NCBI GenBank assembly: GCA_964615285.1
Contig: CAZTND010000005.1
Location: forward strand, 1-50,043
DNA length: 50,043 bases
Source: RGIG4074 sp964615285
GTDB taxonomy: Bacteria; Bacillota; Clostridia; Christensenellales; Borkfalkiaceae
Reading direction: 5' to 3'
Positions within the stretch are counted from its first letter, which is position 1, and each line of letters opens with the position of its first letter. Both the position numbers and the translations under genes were made by a program. Positions 48,287-50,043 of this stretch are shown here, piece after piece. The notes under the pieces are model-generated. The model saw only the letters and a list, made by a program, of their open reading frames with translations, had not been told where the DNA came from and ran no database searches.

Positions 48287-49870
48287 ATGTTATCGGTCAA
48301 CAACGTATCCCTGCAATACGGCGGCAAAAAACTCTTTGAGGACGTCAATCTGAAATTCACGAAGGGGAATTGCTACGGCATCATCGGCGCCAACGGCGCG
48401 GGCAAATCGACCTTTTTGAAAATTTTGTCGGGTGAGATCGAGCCGAATAAGGGGGACGTCACGCTGGACAAGGGCGAGCGCATGAGCGTCTTGCAGCAAA
48501 ACCACAACGCCTTCGACCATGAGACCGTCCTGCGCACGGTCATGCTCGGGTACCGCCGCCTCGTCGAGGTCATGGACGAGAAGGACGCGCTCTATGCAAA
48601 GCCCGATTTTTCCGAGGCGGACGGCATCCGCGCGGGCGAGCTGGAAACGGAGTTTGCCGAAATGAACGGCTATGACGCCGAAACGGAGGCGCAGCAGCTT
48701 CTGATGGCGCTCCGCATTCCCATGGAACTCCACGGTAAGACAATGAAGGAACTGGACGGCAAGATGAAGGTCAAGGTGCTCTTGGCGCAGGCGGTGTTCG
48801 GCAATCCCGACGTGCTCCTTTTGGACGAGCCGACCAACGACCTCGACATTGCCTCCGTGCGCTGGCTGGAAAATTACCTGATGGACTTTGAAAACACCAT
48901 CATCATCGTTTCGCACAACCGCCACTTCCTCAACAAGGTATGCACGAACATCTGCGACGTCGATTACGGGCAAATCAACATGTATGTCGGCAACTATGAC
49001 TTTTGGTATCAGACGAGCCAGCTCATGGCGCGCCAGCAGAAGGAACAGAACAAAAAGGCGGAACAGCGCGCCAAGGAATTGCAGGAATTTATCGCCCGCT
49101 TTGCCGCCAACGCCTCCAAGTCCCGTCAGGCGACTTCCCGCAAAAAGGAACTTGAAAAACTGACCATCAGCGATTTCAAACCTTCCCTGCGCAAATATCC
49201 GTTCATCGACTTCAAATTCGAACGGGAGATCGGCAACGACATCCTCATGGTCGAAGGGCTGACCAAGGAAGGCTATTTCGAGGAAATTTCTTTCACCGTG
49301 CAGAAGGGGGAAAAGATCGGCATCGTGTCGGACAACAGCCGCGCCGTCACCATGCTCTACGACATTCTGATGGGCAAAGAGCAGTCGGATGCGGGCACGG
49401 TCAAGTGGGGAAAGACCATCATCAATTCCTATTTCCCTTCGGACAACGGCGAATTTTTCGACGGATGCGACCTGACCCTCGTGGAGTGGCTCTCGCAGTT
49501 CTCCAAAGATCACTATGAAGAGTACTTGCGCGGCTGGCTGGGCAGGATGCTGTTCAGCGGCGAAGAGGCGTTGAAGCACGCCAAGGTGCTCTCAGGCGGC
49601 GAAAAGGTGCGCTGTATGCTGGCGAAAATGATGCTGGCGGGAGGCAATTTCCTGATCCTGGACGAGCCGACCAACCATCTCGACCTCGAAACCATCACGT
49701 CCCTCAATACGGGTTTGCAGAATTTCAAGGGCTGCATGCTGCTGACGTCGCACGACCAGGAGCTCATGAACACCGTCTGCGACCGCATCATCGAGATCGA
49801 GGGGCGCAAGGTGTATGACAAGAACACCAATTACGACACATATCTCGACGAGATCAGCGAAGGGAAGTAA
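48287..49870 (+). CDS. ABC-F family ATPase with one degenerate ATP site
   Basis: A 527-residue soluble tandem-ATPase protein of the ABC-F class (YkpA/YbiT-like), which act on ribosomes. NBD1: Walker A GANGAGKST (34-42), Walker B VLLLDE (176-181), H-loop VSH (208-210), but the signature reads LDGKM (156-160) instead of LSGGE. NBD2: signature LSGGE (435-439), Walker B FLILDE (455-460) and H-loop TSHD are intact, but the Walker A position reads GIVSDNSRAVT (345-355), without the P-loop Lys. The inter-domain linker (about 243-295) is helical and basic. Both defects fall on the same composite ATP site. Start has CGAGG upstream. Confidence 0.93.
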   Translation: MLSVNNVSLQYGGKKLFEDVNLKFTKGNCYGIIGANGAGKSTFLKILSGEIEPNKGDVTLDKGERMSVLQQNHNAFDHETVLRTVMLGYRRLVEVMDEKDALYAKPDFSEADGIRAGELETEFAEMNGYDAETEAQQLLMALRIPMELHGKTMKELDGKMKVKVLLAQAVFGNPDVLLLDEPTNDLDIASVRWLENYLMDFENTIIIVSHNRHFLNKVCTNICDVDYGQINMYVGNYDFWYQTSQLMARQQKEQNKKAEQRAKELQEFIARFAANASKSRQATSRKKELEKLTISDFKPSLRKYPFIDFKFEREIGNDILMVEGLTKEGYFEEISFTVQKGEKIGIVSDNSRAVTMLYDILMGKEQSDAGTVKWGKTIINSYFPSDNGEFFDGCDLTLVEWLSQFSKDHYEEYLRGWLGRMLFSGEEALKHAKVLSGGEKVRCMLAKMMLAGGNFLILDEPTNHLDLETITSLNTGLQNFKGCMLLTSHDQELMNTVCDRIIEIEGRKVYDKNTNYDTYLDEISEGK

Positions 49871-49894
49871 GAGGTAAAATAAAAAACTCCGCCG

Positions 49895-49920
49895 AGCCGC
49901 CGAAAAACGGTTGCTTTTTT
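49895..49920 (+). terminator. Weak terminator after the ABC-F gene
   Basis: AGCCGCCG (49895-49902) pairs imperfectly with CGGTTGCT (49908-49915), followed by a T-run. The 3' arm overlaps the -35 box of the tRNA-Leu promoter. Confidence 0.4.
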
Positions 49921-49939
49921 CGGGCGTATATAGTATAAT
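49911..49939 (+). promoter_or_regulatory. Promoter of tRNA-Leu
   Basis: TTGCTT (49911-49916), 17-nt spacer, TATAAT (49934-49939), 17 nt before the tRNA 5' end. Confidence 0.78.
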
Positions 49940-49956
49940 GATATACGCTTGATTAT

Positions 49957-50043
49957 GCCGCTGTGGTGAAATTGGCAGACGCGCGGGACTCAAAATCCCG
50001 TGGTAGTGATACCGTATCGGTTCGACCCCGATCAGCGGCACCA
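49957..50043 (+). tRNA. tRNA-Leu (anticodon CAA)
   Basis: Acceptor GCCGCTG (49957-49963) pairs with CAGCGGC (50033-50039), followed by A and the encoded CCA at the window end. The anticodon stem CGGGA/TCCCG closes the loop CTCAAAA, so the anticodon is CAA (reads UUG). A long variable arm, typical of leucine tRNAs, precedes GGTTCGACC of the T-arm. Confidence 0.97.

Overview
The window is from a spore-forming Firmicute of the class Clostridia. Evidence: a complete spoIIIA operon, spoIVB and a gerW-type gene; a fused ispH-S1 gene; a PPi-type phosphofructokinase; a biotin-dependent Na+-pump decarboxylase cluster; and vegetative promoters close to TTGACA-17-TATAAT. The DNA is G+C-rich, so many long antisense reading frames occur that are not genes. 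Two runs of exactly 100 N (39906-40005, 47857-47956) show a scaffolded draft, probably a metagenome-assembled or draft genome. A Christensenellales-like lineage is a guess only. No insertion sequence, phage module, rRNA or CRISPR array was seen.

Layout. 1-2.7 kb: tRNA-Trp on the minus strand with its own promoter and terminator, then proC-rnhA and a DedA/VTT membrane protein. 2.7-9.3 kb: PPi-type pfk, then a five-gene cluster combining a 12S-like and a 5S-like carboxyltransferase with a biotin carrier and OadG/OadB-type membrane subunits. 9.5-14.9 kb: a BaiN/HI0933 flavoprotein, then an operon with an AroH-Cmk fusion, plsC and an IspH-S1 fusion. 15.0-16.8 kb: htpG. 16.9-17.8 kb: an AT-rich, gene-poor island with a decayed small gene, a 78-residue orphan and a large hairpin. 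17.8-22.5 kb: spoIIIAA-AH behind a sigma-E-like promoter. 22.5-31.8 kb: asp23-like, nusB, folD, ispA, dxs, tlyA, nadK, argR, recN, spoIVB. 32-33.2 kb: a D,D-carboxypeptidase. 33.3-36.2 kb: site-2 protease homologue, scpA, scpB and a YugP-type metallopeptidase. 36.3-37.1 kb: a small alarmone synthetase on the minus strand, the only protein gene in the window on that strand. 37.3-41.4 kb: ABC ATPase, FtsX-type permease and MarR regulator. 41.6-44.4 kb: DUF2953-like, gerW, dacB-like, rluB. 44.5-48.2 kb: SPFH protein, ribbon-helix-helix protein, ABC-2 ATPase and permease, and a membrane protein broken by a gap. 48.3-50.0 kb: an ABC-F protein and tRNA-Leu.

Most of the content is ordinary clostridial housekeeping and sporulation. 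The less ordinary items are the AroH-Cmk fusion with all AroH catalytic residues present; the transcarboxylase/Na+-pump hybrid with an extra loop in OadB; the SPFH-RHH-ABC-2 locus behind a 25-bp inverted repeat; the ABC-F protein in which one composite ATP site is lost from both sides; and several genes whose promoter -10 box ends 6-7 nt before the start codon, which implies leaderless mRNAs.
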